64,000 nt of DNA from Megaleporinus macrocephalus (taxonomy: Eukaryota > Chordata > Actinopteri > Characiformes > Anostomidae): contig CM038706.1 of the NCBI GenBank assembly GCA_021613375.1, positions 25,241,366 through 25,305,365 of the forward strand, in the 5' to 3' direction. Numbering within the stretch: the first letter of the stretch is position 1; each line of letters starts with the position of its first letter. This document shows positions 10,913-20,699 of this stretch, one piece after another. Under the pieces are notes generated by a model. The model worked only from the letters and a program-made list of their open reading frames with translations, was not told the DNA's origin and searched no databases. Both the position numbers and the translations under genes were made by a program.

Positions 10913-11455
10913 TAGTTTTGATGCTTGTTTTTTTTTCTACAAAATGTGGGATTTTTCTCTTGCTTTCTTTAACGGACTGGAGGAGCTGAGATTCCGGCAG
11001 CAGCGTCTCCTCCATGACGTACGAGAGTTTAACAGACTTCAGCATCCAGGGAGATGGATTGTCGCACCCTTGACATGGCATTAGTTTTGTGTTTTCTTTC
11101 TTTCTGTCTGTCTTTCTCTATCGTTTCTGCTTGAACTGATAGCTATGAAAGTAGATATCAACAGAAGGCATTCCACCGGTGACTCAGAGCTGCGTTGTGG
11201 CAGCCATGCGCTTCAGCAGACCGTCACTTTTCCGCAGACACGGTTTTTTTCTCGTGCACAAAGACTTCTTCTTCTTTTCTCTTTTTTTGTTGAACGTGAA
11301 AGACAGAGCGGTTTCAGATTTTCCTCCATCCTACCAAGAATATGCCTTGACAAGTATCACTTTGCAAAGTAGCCCTATAATATGCGCTTCTGAAAGCTTA
11401 AAAACAACAACAAAAAAAACACCTTCCATTCCAAAAGTTTAACCAGTTTCACAGC

Positions 11456-11467
11456 GCCACCCAGTGG
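11456..11467 (-). promoter_or_regulatory. CTCF-like motif on the minus strand in the 3'UTR
   Basis: Read on the minus strand, CCACTGGGTGGC matches 11 of 12 positions of the CTCF core and continues into GCTG, as many strong vertebrate sites do. It faces the plus-strand motifs at 8375 and 8419, so the zfp36l2 promoter and coding exons lie between convergent motifs. Confidence 0.45.
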
Positions 11468-11615
11468 TTCGGTTGGTTAGTGTAGTTTGTTGCTTAGTTC
11501 AAGCACTCTTGTTCGGTTTGTTGGGAAATCACTGCTGATGGTTGAATATATATTATATATATATTTTTTAGCTGTTTTGAGTGATTACATAGCAGTACAT
11601 AACTGGCTATGAACT

Positions 11616-11896
11616 ATTTAACTTATTTATTATCTTTGTGAAAAAAAGTATAGGCTACATTTTTTGGTAATTGTGTCCATACTGTATTTATCAAGTATGT
11701 TGAAGCAATAGATCTATATTCTTTTATTATGTTTAAATTATGATCGCCATTATTAATCTACATAAGTGGAGTGTATGTTCTTTTCACAGTAATATATTTT
11801 TTTTTGTTTGGTCTCCTTTTTTTGTAACTTCACTTCGTTATTTTATTGTAAATGAGTAAAAATCTTAATTTAAGAGATTGTATGTGATATTTATTT
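11616..11896 (+). promoter_or_regulatory. zfp36l2: AU-rich element cluster, including a UUAUUUAUU nonamer
   Basis: ATTTA occurs at 11616-11620. A perfect TTATTTATT nonamer lies at 11623-11631, the optimal target of ZFP36 proteins. TATTTAT follows at 11685-11691 and TATTTATTT at 11888-11896. Family members are known to bind their own and each other's mRNAs, so negative feedback is likely. Confidence 0.7.
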
Positions 11897-12342
11897 CATA
11901 AATTTGTTTCCTTGTTTACGTTCATTAAAAAAACCTTTTGAGTGATTGCCATTTGTCAATGTTGCTTGTGGAAGACCTTTCTTTTGTCGTTCTGGGGAAG
12001 TCCCTAGATGTGTCCCCTTCTTTTTTTTTTTTTTTTTTTTAAGCTATGCCTAGAATGTATAAACTTTATGGTTGTCAAGACCGTCCAAACGTTAGTTTTC
12101 CGTTTTTATTTTCTGTTTCAGTCCATAACAAAGATCCCAAGTAAATAATTTAACCAAAAAGTATTGTTTTTTTTGTTGTTTTTTTTTTTTTTTTTTTTTT
12201 TCGCTTTTCATTAAAATGCACAGAGTCAGGTTAGGACTCCTACCACGTGCTTTGAGAATGTAGCAATCAAGTGCCCCAGTATTATTACTTTTATTGTAGT
12301 GCCTAAAGGGGTCCACCATCTTACATGCCTTACGATTAACCA

Positions 12343-12348
12343 AATAAA
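12343..12348 (+). terminator. zfp36l2: Possible proximal polyadenylation signal of zfp36l2
   Basis: AATAAA lies within the 3'UTR about 490 bases before the distal signal. If used, the shorter transcript would keep the AU-rich cluster but lose the Pumilio-type site at 12633. Confidence 0.35.
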
Positions 12349-12632
12349 GTATTTTCATACATTTTGTTGTTTTACACGAGAGGAGCTGAATGAATGTAGG
12401 TTTTTTTGGAAGGTTGTTACCACTTATCAAAAAAGGGGCTTGGAGCAACCAACGAAGCTTTTTTTTAATTATTATTATTATTATTATTATTATTGGTTTT
12501 TGTTTTCACTCCCCATTCCTGTAGACTTTAGTTGGACTTTTTTGTTCTCTTGGTTGCCTTAGAATTGGTCCGTAGTGGACTTGCTGGATGGGGAAGAGGT
12601 TTAAATGTTGTTTTTTTTTTTTTTTTTTTGGT

Positions 12633-12640
12633 TGTACATA
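12633..12640 (+). promoter_or_regulatory. zfp36l2: Pumilio-type element
   Basis: TGTACATA is a perfect match to the Pumilio consensus TGTANATA. A near match, TGTACATT, follows at 12809-12816. Their role in this transcript is inferred. Confidence 0.4.
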
Positions 12641-12834
12641 GTAGGTACACGGGATGGGCACTATGTACTTTTCTTGACTACTTTTATCAGAAGTAAAGCT
12701 TTTTGAATGTAACTTAAAAACGGACAAAAAAGACAACGAGTTGTAACATACTTGTTTCTGGGGAGTCAGTTCACTACAATTTTGCGTGTGAGACTGTTAA
12801 CTTTGTACTGTACATTTTTTTTTGTAGTTCTCCC

Positions 12835-12840
12835 AATAAA
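12835..12840 (+). terminator. zfp36l2: Distal polyadenylation signal of zfp36l2
   Basis: AATAAA is followed by an A run at 12851-12860 and a GT-rich stretch, a typical cleavage context. It marks the likely end of the main transcript near 12855-12870. Confidence 0.7.
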
Positions 12841-12855
12841 ATTATTTTGGAAAAA

Positions 12856-14639
12856 AAAAACAGTGCTGGAATGTGCTCCATGTGGTTGTCATTGAAAGAC
12901 TGGAGCGGTCATGCAAGTCATACATCTTCAGCAAGTTATTTATGAGCGCAGAAAATGCAGACACACACCAGCACCGAGCAGTAGAAGCAGCATATTTCTC
13001 TTAAGTGTCTTTCTGAGTTTCCCAATTCCTCACTCTCTCGAAGCCAGCAGGGCTTTCTGCAGCAGTACAGTGTGGTTTTGAAGGCCTGTGGGAAGGATCA
13101 TGGGTTTAGTGCCCATTCACAGATCCTCCATCACTTCAGATTTGAAGAGACTGCCACTGGGTATACAGAGAGTTCATCTGCGTGTGGAATCAAAACTTGT
13201 TTTTCCACAACAGCCTCTCAGATTACAGACATGATTGACGACGGCTTAAACGCTCATGGACGTCCATAAATTAGGATGAAAGGTTTCGAGATGCTATCCA
13301 GAAATATACGTCACGTTCACCTCCTAATGGCTGGTGTCCTGTGTGCGCCAGAAAGTTTGCTTGCGTTCTCTTATATAAGCTTCGTCTTCAAGCTGCAATG
13401 CTTTAAACTTCATCTGAAAACCCACAAATCTTCTGGACTTCATTTACTTACTGAGTCACCAACAAAAAAAAACCTCTGATATAAACACTCGCTAATACCT
13501 GCTGTGAAGCTTTCCAGATACAGCTGTAAATCCCCCCGCTATACATGTCAGTAATTTCCTGTTTAAACATGCTATGCGGACTTCCAACGTTCCAACATCC
13601 AGACCCTTTTTGGCCCGTTGCGAAGGGTGTGGTTCTGTAATCATCTCACTCAGGCTTGCTTGAGCCACTCACAGCCCTAATTTAACCCTATTTGTTTCTT
13701 TTTGCCCTCTTTAAGAGGAATCAGACTGATTTCAATTGTACTTTCGATTAGTTATCAGCTCCAGCAAGCCATTAAGAAAATAAAGGGGCCCGGAATCCGC
13801 GAGGGTTCAGGGCGAGATAAGGAGGAGCGATAACATCCCTGAGCAAATATTTACAGAGTCCTGCTGCATTTCATAATGAAGTGTTTATAAGAGCCCACAA
13901 TGAGCAGCTCCGAGCCAAGTGGGCTGCATGTACCTGCGTGCGAGTGCGTGTTTGTGTGACACGGAGGGTCTTTATTGTGCATGTCTATTGTTATCATGCT
14001 GTGTTTTGCTAAACGTTTAGCGGTCAAGCTGAAATACATTCTTATGAATTGGTAAGTCTCATTAGCATTCTGAATTAGAGTGGTAAGAGTTTATGCTGAG
14101 AGAGAGAGAGAGAGAGAGACTGAGAGAATATCAGCATGCTTAATGGGCTTAAAGCTCCCACAATGACAGGAAATACTCTTGACTTCTGATTATGGCAGGA
14201 AGAGCCCAGTTCCTCCCCTACGCCCACTTCCAGCCCTTCTCTCCTCTGCTGCTTTTGTCATTTTTATGAGAGCTCTCAGTCGCTCCATTCAGCTCCTGGA
14301 AGTTTCTATTTTGTGCCATGGTGTTTCCTGAAAGAGTGGTGGGGCTTCCTGAAATGCCGCTGCCACATTTGCTAAGAAAGCCCTTCATGGCCCCCATGTG
14401 TGGGGTTCTCACTACTGGGCTACTGACCCAAACAATCAAGCTTAACTTCAGAACTTCAAGCTCTAAAGTGATCTGACGAATCACAAGTCTACACAGTTTT
14501 TTTTACCTGCTACCTCAAATATAGTCACTTGGTCAGGATATTACTGGGCCATACAAAGTCTGCTTCTTTATTTTACACAATTCTATTCTGGTCTTATTGA
14601 ATCTTAGTGCATCTACAGTTTCTGGGATTTCACCAGGAA
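12856..14639. other. Gene-free region downstream of zfp36l2
   Basis: No gene is recognised. The stretch contains a repeat-poor candidate regulatory island at 13660-13930 and a GA microsatellite at about 14098-14119. The remaining open frames are short and unremarkable. Confidence 0.5.
13660..13930. promoter_or_regulatory. Candidate conserved non-coding element
   Basis: This stretch is repeat-poor and of balanced composition. It carries GATAAG and GATAA sites, GATTAG and CATTAAG homeodomain-like cores, and GGGCCCGGAATCCGCGAGGG in otherwise AT-rich flanks. It looks like the enhancer-type islands that populate deserts next to regulatory genes. Conservation cannot be tested here. Confidence 0.25.
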
Positions 14640-15310
14640 ATCATTCATCAAAGAAATGTTTTTAATATTTCTTGTGGGGTACCACAAGGATCAGTTCTAA
14701 GGCCTTTGCTTTTCTCTTCGTACATGTTACCTCTAGGTGAAGTCATTAGGATAGATAACCTCTCAAAGCTATACTGATGACACGCCACCATGCGTTTCCT
14801 TTCTATCTGATAATCTAAAAATGATTAGCAGATCTACAAAGCTGTGCATCAGGTATGTCTTAGTAGTTGTCCATTTTTTTTAAAGGAAACCAAGAACAAA
14901 CTAAATCTGATTAAATCTTACTACTAAAACTCAGAAAAACAGAATTTAAAACAGACTCAATTGTTTAGCTACAAATATCAAACCTAAAGTACAAAACCTG
15001 GATGTAATCTTAGACTCTTTGCTTTATCCTGCATGTAAACACAGTCTCTACAGTAGCTTATTTACGTTTGAGAAATATCTCTAAAGTTGGACCTTTTCCT
15101 TATCGTGATGCAGAGAAACTCCAAGGGTTTCTTACAAGCGGAACTGAATACTGTCATGCTCTTCTTTACTGGTGTTCCTAAGAAAATAATCTATACAACT
15201 AGAAAAACAGCTCACTTCACTCCTGTGTTTCTACACTGGCTGCCTGTATCTTTTAGAATAGATGTTAAAGTTCTGCTACTAGTCTATAAAACCCTTATCT
15301 AGCACCATCT
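14640..15310 (+). pseudogene. Decayed LINE reverse transcriptase fragment (L2-like)
   Basis: The fragment reads through several frames. Near 14670 it encodes SCGVPQGSVLRPLLFSSYML, the conserved GVPQGSVLGP block of non-LTR reverse transcriptases. It is followed by a degraded YxDDT motif (SYTDDT-like near 14770), then KVQNLDVILDS near 14990, LRNISKVGPF near 15070, and PVFLHWLPVSFRIDVKVLLL near 15220-15290. This order matches the RT domain to C-terminus of L2-type fish LINEs. Frameshifts and stops make it inactive, and no endonuclease region is visible upstream. Confidence 0.8.
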
Positions 15311-16625
15311 TACATCACAGAATGTCTCTCTGTTAAGTTCCCACTCATGACCATAGATCTGCAGATACTGTCCATAAAATATGGAAAGTGTGGAGAGACC
15401 TCTTTTACCCAAGGGGTGGCCAGAGGTAGCCAGTACCAGCCTAGAAGGATACACAGCCACCCTTCTGGCCACCCCAGTTATGGAAAGTGTGACAGTCAAC
15501 CATAATCACATCTATACCATCTATAATGATTGGTGATAACACTTTATGGTCAAAATCCAGAGTCTGATAATGCATTGCTGAGCAATCAGGTGAGTTCACT
15601 GAGTTCTTATAGCACTGCTGCTGTATGAGCTACATTATGAGGCTATGCAATAGGCCACTGAGGTCGTGTCGTCATTTTGTAGTCAGAGGAATTTCTGTAT
15701 GAGAAGAATGAATGGAGTTTGCTGAAAATTGCCTCTGTTACATTCCGTGGTAATCATAAATGTTCTAAACCCCAACATTTTGTCCTGTGAACATTTTGCT
15801 CCAGAAAATCACTGGATCCTCTGAAGTACAGGGTTGATAAAGAGTCGCTACATGTAAGCTATTGCTACAGGGCACTGAATTGACGTCATTAGACTGGCAG
15901 CCTCTTTAAAAATGCACAAACAACGAGCTTTGCCAGTGTGGTTGTGTATTCCCATGTACAGAATGAGGGCACTTAAAAACAAGTGAGAAAAAGAATGAAA
16001 AGGTGTCCTGTGCACTGCAGCACTGCAGTTACAGGAAAATTCAATCAAGAAGCTGGTGAAAAAGGTGACTCGAGTTTCATGGAGAATTAGAAAGCATGAA
16101 CAGATGATGAGGTTACTGCCGTAACGTTCATGTTAACTTATTTTTGCTGTGTCACAGAGTCAATAGGTCTGTATTGTTTTGTTCCATTCACTAATGTTTG
16201 TAATAGTTTTTGTTTGTGGTAGATGATTTCAATAAGAAGCTGACTTGAGTTTCGTAACGCTGGCAGTATTTTTGCTATGGGAATGAAGGCTATTAAAAAA
16301 TGATGCTACCTAGAGGTTTTATGCACAGAGCTATCAGTAAATGTTGGCTATCATGACATTTTCACCACATAGCACTTACCAAAACACCACCTAACCTGCT
16401 TTACTTTCATATAGCTCAGTGATGCACAGTAGCATTACATCTTACCTTTAGCAATATTAGTATTTAGACCTCAGATGCAGGTTTGGACATATTTGTTCAC
16501 CACAGAAAACCCTATTCATCCTTGTCACAAAGAAATCCAGCTTAGAACCGGAGTTCCAAACACAGGCATAACACATACTACATAATGACACATTATCACA
16601 GTGGTCTCCCTTAAGATGAATTAAC

Positions 16626-16835
16626 TACAACCCTGTTAAAAAAGAATTTGGATACTGTGCCAAATGGAAATAAAAACAATGCAATTGTATGTTTTATATA
16701 TAATTTCATGCCAGCAACACATTTAAAAAAGTTGGGACAGGTTGATGTTTACGACTGTTCATCCCCTCTTCTTTAATAGAATTTTAATATGAAAATTCTT
16801 GTCTATTTTACGCTTTACACATTATTTGAACACAG
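16626..16835. repeat. Degenerate DNA-transposon-derived repeat
   Basis: CAACCCTGTTAAAAAAGAAT and, further on, AAAAAAGTTGGGACAGG with AATAAAAACAATGCAAT recall a common fish repeat whose consensus opens with an A-rich TTGGGACA motif. The 'A-rich plus TTGGGACA' block seems partly duplicated inside this copy. Superfamily is not assigned. Confidence 0.5.
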
Positions 16836-16874
16836 CAGTGGTCGTTTACATTGTGTGGAAAATGTATGACTAAT

Positions 16875-17050
16875 GGACCAATAGAAACACTCCAAAATAG
16901 CTTGGAAAAACATTGCATTGACTTACATTAAAGGTAAAGTTTGCTTTTGGTCTCTCCAATAATACTTGTTTTTATTGGACAGCGACAATATATATTTTCT
17001 ATATTTATATATAATTTTAACTGCTCATGAGTTCTGGGTCTCCTTTGTCA
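16875..17050. repeat. Dispersed MITE-like repeat, related to 58315-58353
   Basis: GACCAATAGAAACACTCCAA at 16875 pairs with GACCAATAGAAACCATCCAA at 58317, each followed by AATAG/AATGA and an A-rich run. The two loci are 41 kb apart, which identifies a dispersed repeat. The right boundary is approximate. Confidence 0.5.
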
Positions 17051-18269
17051 CATTTTTTGTTTCAAAATTCGCCTCAGTCCATCTTATTTAAGCATAGAGA
17101 AGTTGGCAACGTTAAATAGCAGAAAACATGAGCACTGAAAAAGTGAAAGAGAAGTTTCCGGTTGGTGTACAAATATGATAATTTTGAATTTGACTTTCAT
17201 TTTTGGCTTTTTGACACTTTTGTGTGGGGGGGTATATGTGCTAACACTAACAGCTTGCAGTAGCTGCTGTATCTTTAACACAACGTGATGTGTTGTGACC
17301 TCTAAAGTGTTACACTAGTTCACAGCGTAGTCCCTATTTAGAATAGCTTCTTTTTATACAGCATTGTTTTTGATACTTAAATGTTATTTTCAGGCCCCAT
17401 TTTTAGCAAGAGGTTTATTTATTTTTTTTATCTCTTCTCAGCAGTTGGTGAAGAGAGTGAAATGGCTCAAATTAGGTGAACATGTAGCTATAATTAGCTA
17501 GAATAGCAGTCAGACAATCATAGTTTTAAGCAATTAATTAATTTCCCTTAACTTGTATTGCTGTGTTGTCCTCTGTTAAAGGAAGTTAACTAGGTTGTTA
17601 AACGCGAGGTCAGTGATTTAAACGTGAGGTCACTGATTCGAGACCGGAGAGTTAAATGGACTGTTAAATGGACAGCGTTCAGTCGTTTAGGGATGCTGCT
17701 TCCTCTTCGTCCTCTCCACCACTCACAAATATTTACACATCATGTACGTGAGGTCAGTGTTTACAAGCAAGCCGCCACTGGGCCGGAGCATTGACGACAT
17801 CCAAAAACGGTAGAATAAATGCTGCAGAGTGTAAGTGTGTGTGTCCAATGAGCCACTTCCTCCCTCACCCTTCAGTTTACTAACACATGCATCATGCACA
17901 TGAATCACATTACATAGGCAAAACGGCAGACGGCACACACGCCTTCCAGTGGCGCCTGTGGCGTGTCGATGTCCTGAGCTGAATATACAGATTTTCATCA
18001 CTGTGATATGTATGTTATGCTTATGCGGTGGTATTTCATTCAGTTCTTGAAGTGATAAAGTCAAACCAAATGCAATAAATGAGCCAAAGTTGCTTGTCTA
18101 GTTTTGCATTGGTGCTCTGAGGCTAATATTACTAAAGCAGTAATTGTGCACAGTGCATACCTAAACTGCACTTGCATCACACAGTATCGAGCTGTTAGGT
18201 AATCTCAAACAGACTTGCTTATGTGGATTCTGATACTGTATGGCCTCTTGCTAGCTATTAAAATGTACA

Positions 18270-18325
18270 TTGCATAACTAAAAGCAACAGTAGCAGCCAT
18301 CTTAAAACCTGAATATTGGGTGTTT
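18270..18325. repeat. Dispersed repeat, copy 1 (relative at 32453-32505)
   Basis: TGCATAACTAAAAGCAACAG followed by CAGCCATCTTAAAACCTGAA is nearly matched at 32453-32505 (TGCATAACTAAAACTAGCAG, then AGCCATCTTAAAGCCTGAAT). Family unknown. Confidence 0.55.
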
Positions 18326-18576
18326 TCAAGGTCCAGTTGTTGTTAATGTGTTTAGGTGTTGTTTATGTAATATTGATATTGCCGGGTTGTTAAGTTGGTT
18401 AAAGTATCAAAGTTGTAAGTGCATGGCTAGAGGAGAACAGCCTGCTGTCAGGGCTGTTTGGTTAGTTATGGGTGGCAGTTCTCCCTTCCTGTCTGTTCAA
18501 TAAAAGGGTATCTGCTTGCATGCACAATGTTTTGTACAACTTATTCTATGTTATTCTATGCCACACTTGTGTCAGT

Positions 18577-18715
18577 CAACAGCGAGGACCTGCCAGAGGA
18601 CATGCGTGCTGGCCTGGCAGTGATGACCATGGCCCTCTGGCACATGCAGGTGGGGTGGTTGGCCAGGCAGCTGCTTCCTGAAGAGCTGGTAGATGAGTTG
18701 GTGGTACAGTTGTAA
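18577..18715 (+). other. Orphan coding-like segment, unrecognised
   Basis: An open stretch encodes EDLPEDMRAGLAVMTMALWH and then about 25 more residues (MQVGWLARQLLPEELVDELVVQL), ending in TAA at 18713-18715. Unlike neighbouring open frames it has a protein-like amphipathic helical pattern and balanced, GC-richer codons. It starts abruptly inside AT-rich DNA. A CAATAAAAGGG motif about 80 bases upstream looks like a retroelement polyadenylation signal. It could be a decayed exon, a processed-gene fragment or part of an unidentified transposon. I do not recognise the family. Confidence 0.3.
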
Positions 18716-20060
18716 GTATATACTATACTCCTATACTCTTTTGCTGCCTGTTGTTATAAAGGAACATCAGCCCACATGTGCAATGTCTCACACATCTCAC
18801 ACTATGGTGATGCCTCAATACATTTTGGAATTAAACAGTATAACTGAAATGTATCTAAATAAAAACACATGCCCATGTACCTGACAAAGATTTGATTATT
18901 CAAAAATGTTGTATGCTACACTCATGACCTTTCAATAAAACAATTCCGCTCTCGCTCTCACTATAACCTTTGGTGACTCTAAGACCCTAACCATGATTTT
19001 TGTACTAATTATGTATCATATTAAAGTTTCATATGAGGATAGGGCTGAAAACATAGAGAAGATAATCAAATTTGATGCTCCAATGCAAAACTAAAGACCC
19101 AAACTTCAGATACCAAACATATCTTGGCTGACTGTCTGGAGAAAAACTATTACTTTAGCTCCCCATGCTATGCCTCAAAACACCACACATACGCACTTCA
19201 TACAAACTATGCTTAAAGTTTTACTACCCAGCAGAGTACACACAGGAAACGTGACATAGTGTAAAACTACACAGGCTCATTTACCCGAACCAACTCAAAC
19301 CTGATGGCAGCTATTCATGTCCTTCATCCATAACCTTTTTTAACAATGGCTCCATGACTATCAAACTCGAAACCTCCACCTGAGTCCTATCTCGGTATTT
19401 CCCTGTTCTTTGAGTCAGCTTTCCTTCCTCTCCTCCATTGTCCTTGACCACAACACTTCCAGTAAAGGTGTCTGCGCTGATGGACGGGTCCAGGGCCCAG
19501 AGGACAGGAACCACAGTGTGAGTTTGGCTTTTGACCTGCACATCCAGCAGCAAATATGTGAAAGCCAACACTGCGGCTGTTGTCTTACTGGAGAGTCAAA
19601 TATCATGCTTCACTGAGTCACAGATATAAAGAACACATCAGATGACTGTGTACACAACACACACACTGTATTTACTTTACTACACACACACATGTTGTCG
19701 CTTGCAGAACAAAACTTCTGCAAACTTGAGAGAAAAACATGTTCTCAATGTAAGTTAATGTAGAGAGTTTAATCATTTTGGACTGCTTCTGTTTGGAAGG
19801 GCGGTGTTTGGAAAGGAAAAGAAGACAAACACGAGATAAAAAGTTTTGTCCTGACGATATGCACACAGGAGAGGGCCGAAGAAGCCCTTAATGGATTCTT
19901 ACTAGCTGTTGTAAACCATGATTAAAAGAGTGTGCATATATATATTTGTATGTGCAGAGCTTTGGTCTTCCTGGGTGTGACTAAGCTAGGCGATAAGGAA
20001 CTACTTGAGTTTTAATGAAGGTGTGACTCAGACTGTGATTACTCACAAAGGGTTCTTTGA
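18716..20060. other. No gene recognised
   Basis: AT-rich DNA with short random-looking open frames. I see nothing that I can name in it. Confidence 0.5.
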
Positions 20061-20400
20061 TAGGTGCCAGAGTAAAACCACTTTTGGTGGCAGGGGTTCC
20101 TAAACCAGCCCTCGAAGTCTCTCATACAGGTCAGATTTTCCTCTAGCTTAAGTCCCAATGTGTAAAATTGGAGCAAAACGGGGACCATCTGGTGATCGGT
20201 TTGAAGACCCCTGTCCTGAAGAACCATATTGTTCCCAGAAGCTTGAAATTATCTATAGACTCTTAAAGGTTTATAAAAGTTTAAACACACATCTCTGGTA
20301 ACAAAACATATTCTCTGAAGAACCATACATTAAAAGGTTTAGGGAACCAAAAATTACATTCTTGATATTGCAAAGAACACTTTAGTGTAAGTGGGCTTTC
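20060..20400. repeat. Possible MITE with 'AAGAACC' motifs
   Basis: The stretch repeats short blocks such as GGGTTCTTTGATAGGTGCC, CTGAAGAACCATATTGTTCC, GAAGAACCATACATTAAAAG and GCAAAGAACACTTTAGTG in both orientations, as seen in fish MITEs built around 'GGTTCTTT'. Boundaries are not clear. Confidence 0.35.
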
Positions 20401-20499
20401 CCTAATGCAAAAATAAAAACAGTTTTTACCTGGACAACACTGCAGTGTTAACATGGTTTTTCTTCTTCTTATTATTTCTTAACAATTATTGACCTTACT

Positions 20500-20690
20500 G
20501 AGTGACAGTTAGCCTAGCATTAGACAACAGCCAGAATGTTGTGGGTTCAAATCCCAGAACTGACTGGGCTTTTCTAGTTGTGAACTTGGTCAAGGCATGG
20601 ATCCAGTTGGTGCTGTACTGCTTCCAGGCTGTGCAAAGTTCCCTTGAGCGATCAATGAGGTAAAACATTATTTTTTTCTTAATAATCAAA
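20500..20690 (+). mobile_element. tRNA-derived SINE
   Basis: An RNA polymerase III A-box-like sequence (TAGCCTAGCATT, 20510-20521) is followed 23 bases later by a B box (GGTTCAAATCC, 20544-20554), the layout of a tRNA-derived SINE head. A non-tRNA body follows to about 20690. The head does not fold as an intact tRNA by eye, so it is not called as a tRNA gene. Confidence 0.6.
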
Positions 20691-20699
20691 TGATCCAAA

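Larger units (their letters stand above)
10913..12855 (+). other. zfp36l2: zfp36l2 3'UTR
   Basis: This is a long AU-rich untranslated region. It contains several AUUUA-type elements (separate entry), long T runs near 12020, 12175 and 12610, an ATT microsatellite at 12468-12494, a Pumilio-type site and two polyadenylation signals. The length and AU-richness fit the unstable, self-regulated transcripts of this family. Short open frames inside it are not expected to be translated. Confidence 0.8.
15320..18380. other. Gene-free region with dispersed repeat remnants
   Basis: No gene is recognised. It includes the repeat remnants at 16626-16835 and 16875-17050, a short internal duplication (GAGGTCAGTGATT / GAGGTCACTGATT, about 17604-17640), and one copy of a dispersed repeat at 18270-18325. 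The rest is unremarkable AT-rich DNA. Confidence 0.5.

Noticed and set aside
20544..20554. tRNA gene suggested by the B box
   Set aside because: The cloverleaf cannot be completed by eye and a long non-tRNA body follows, so a SINE is the better call.
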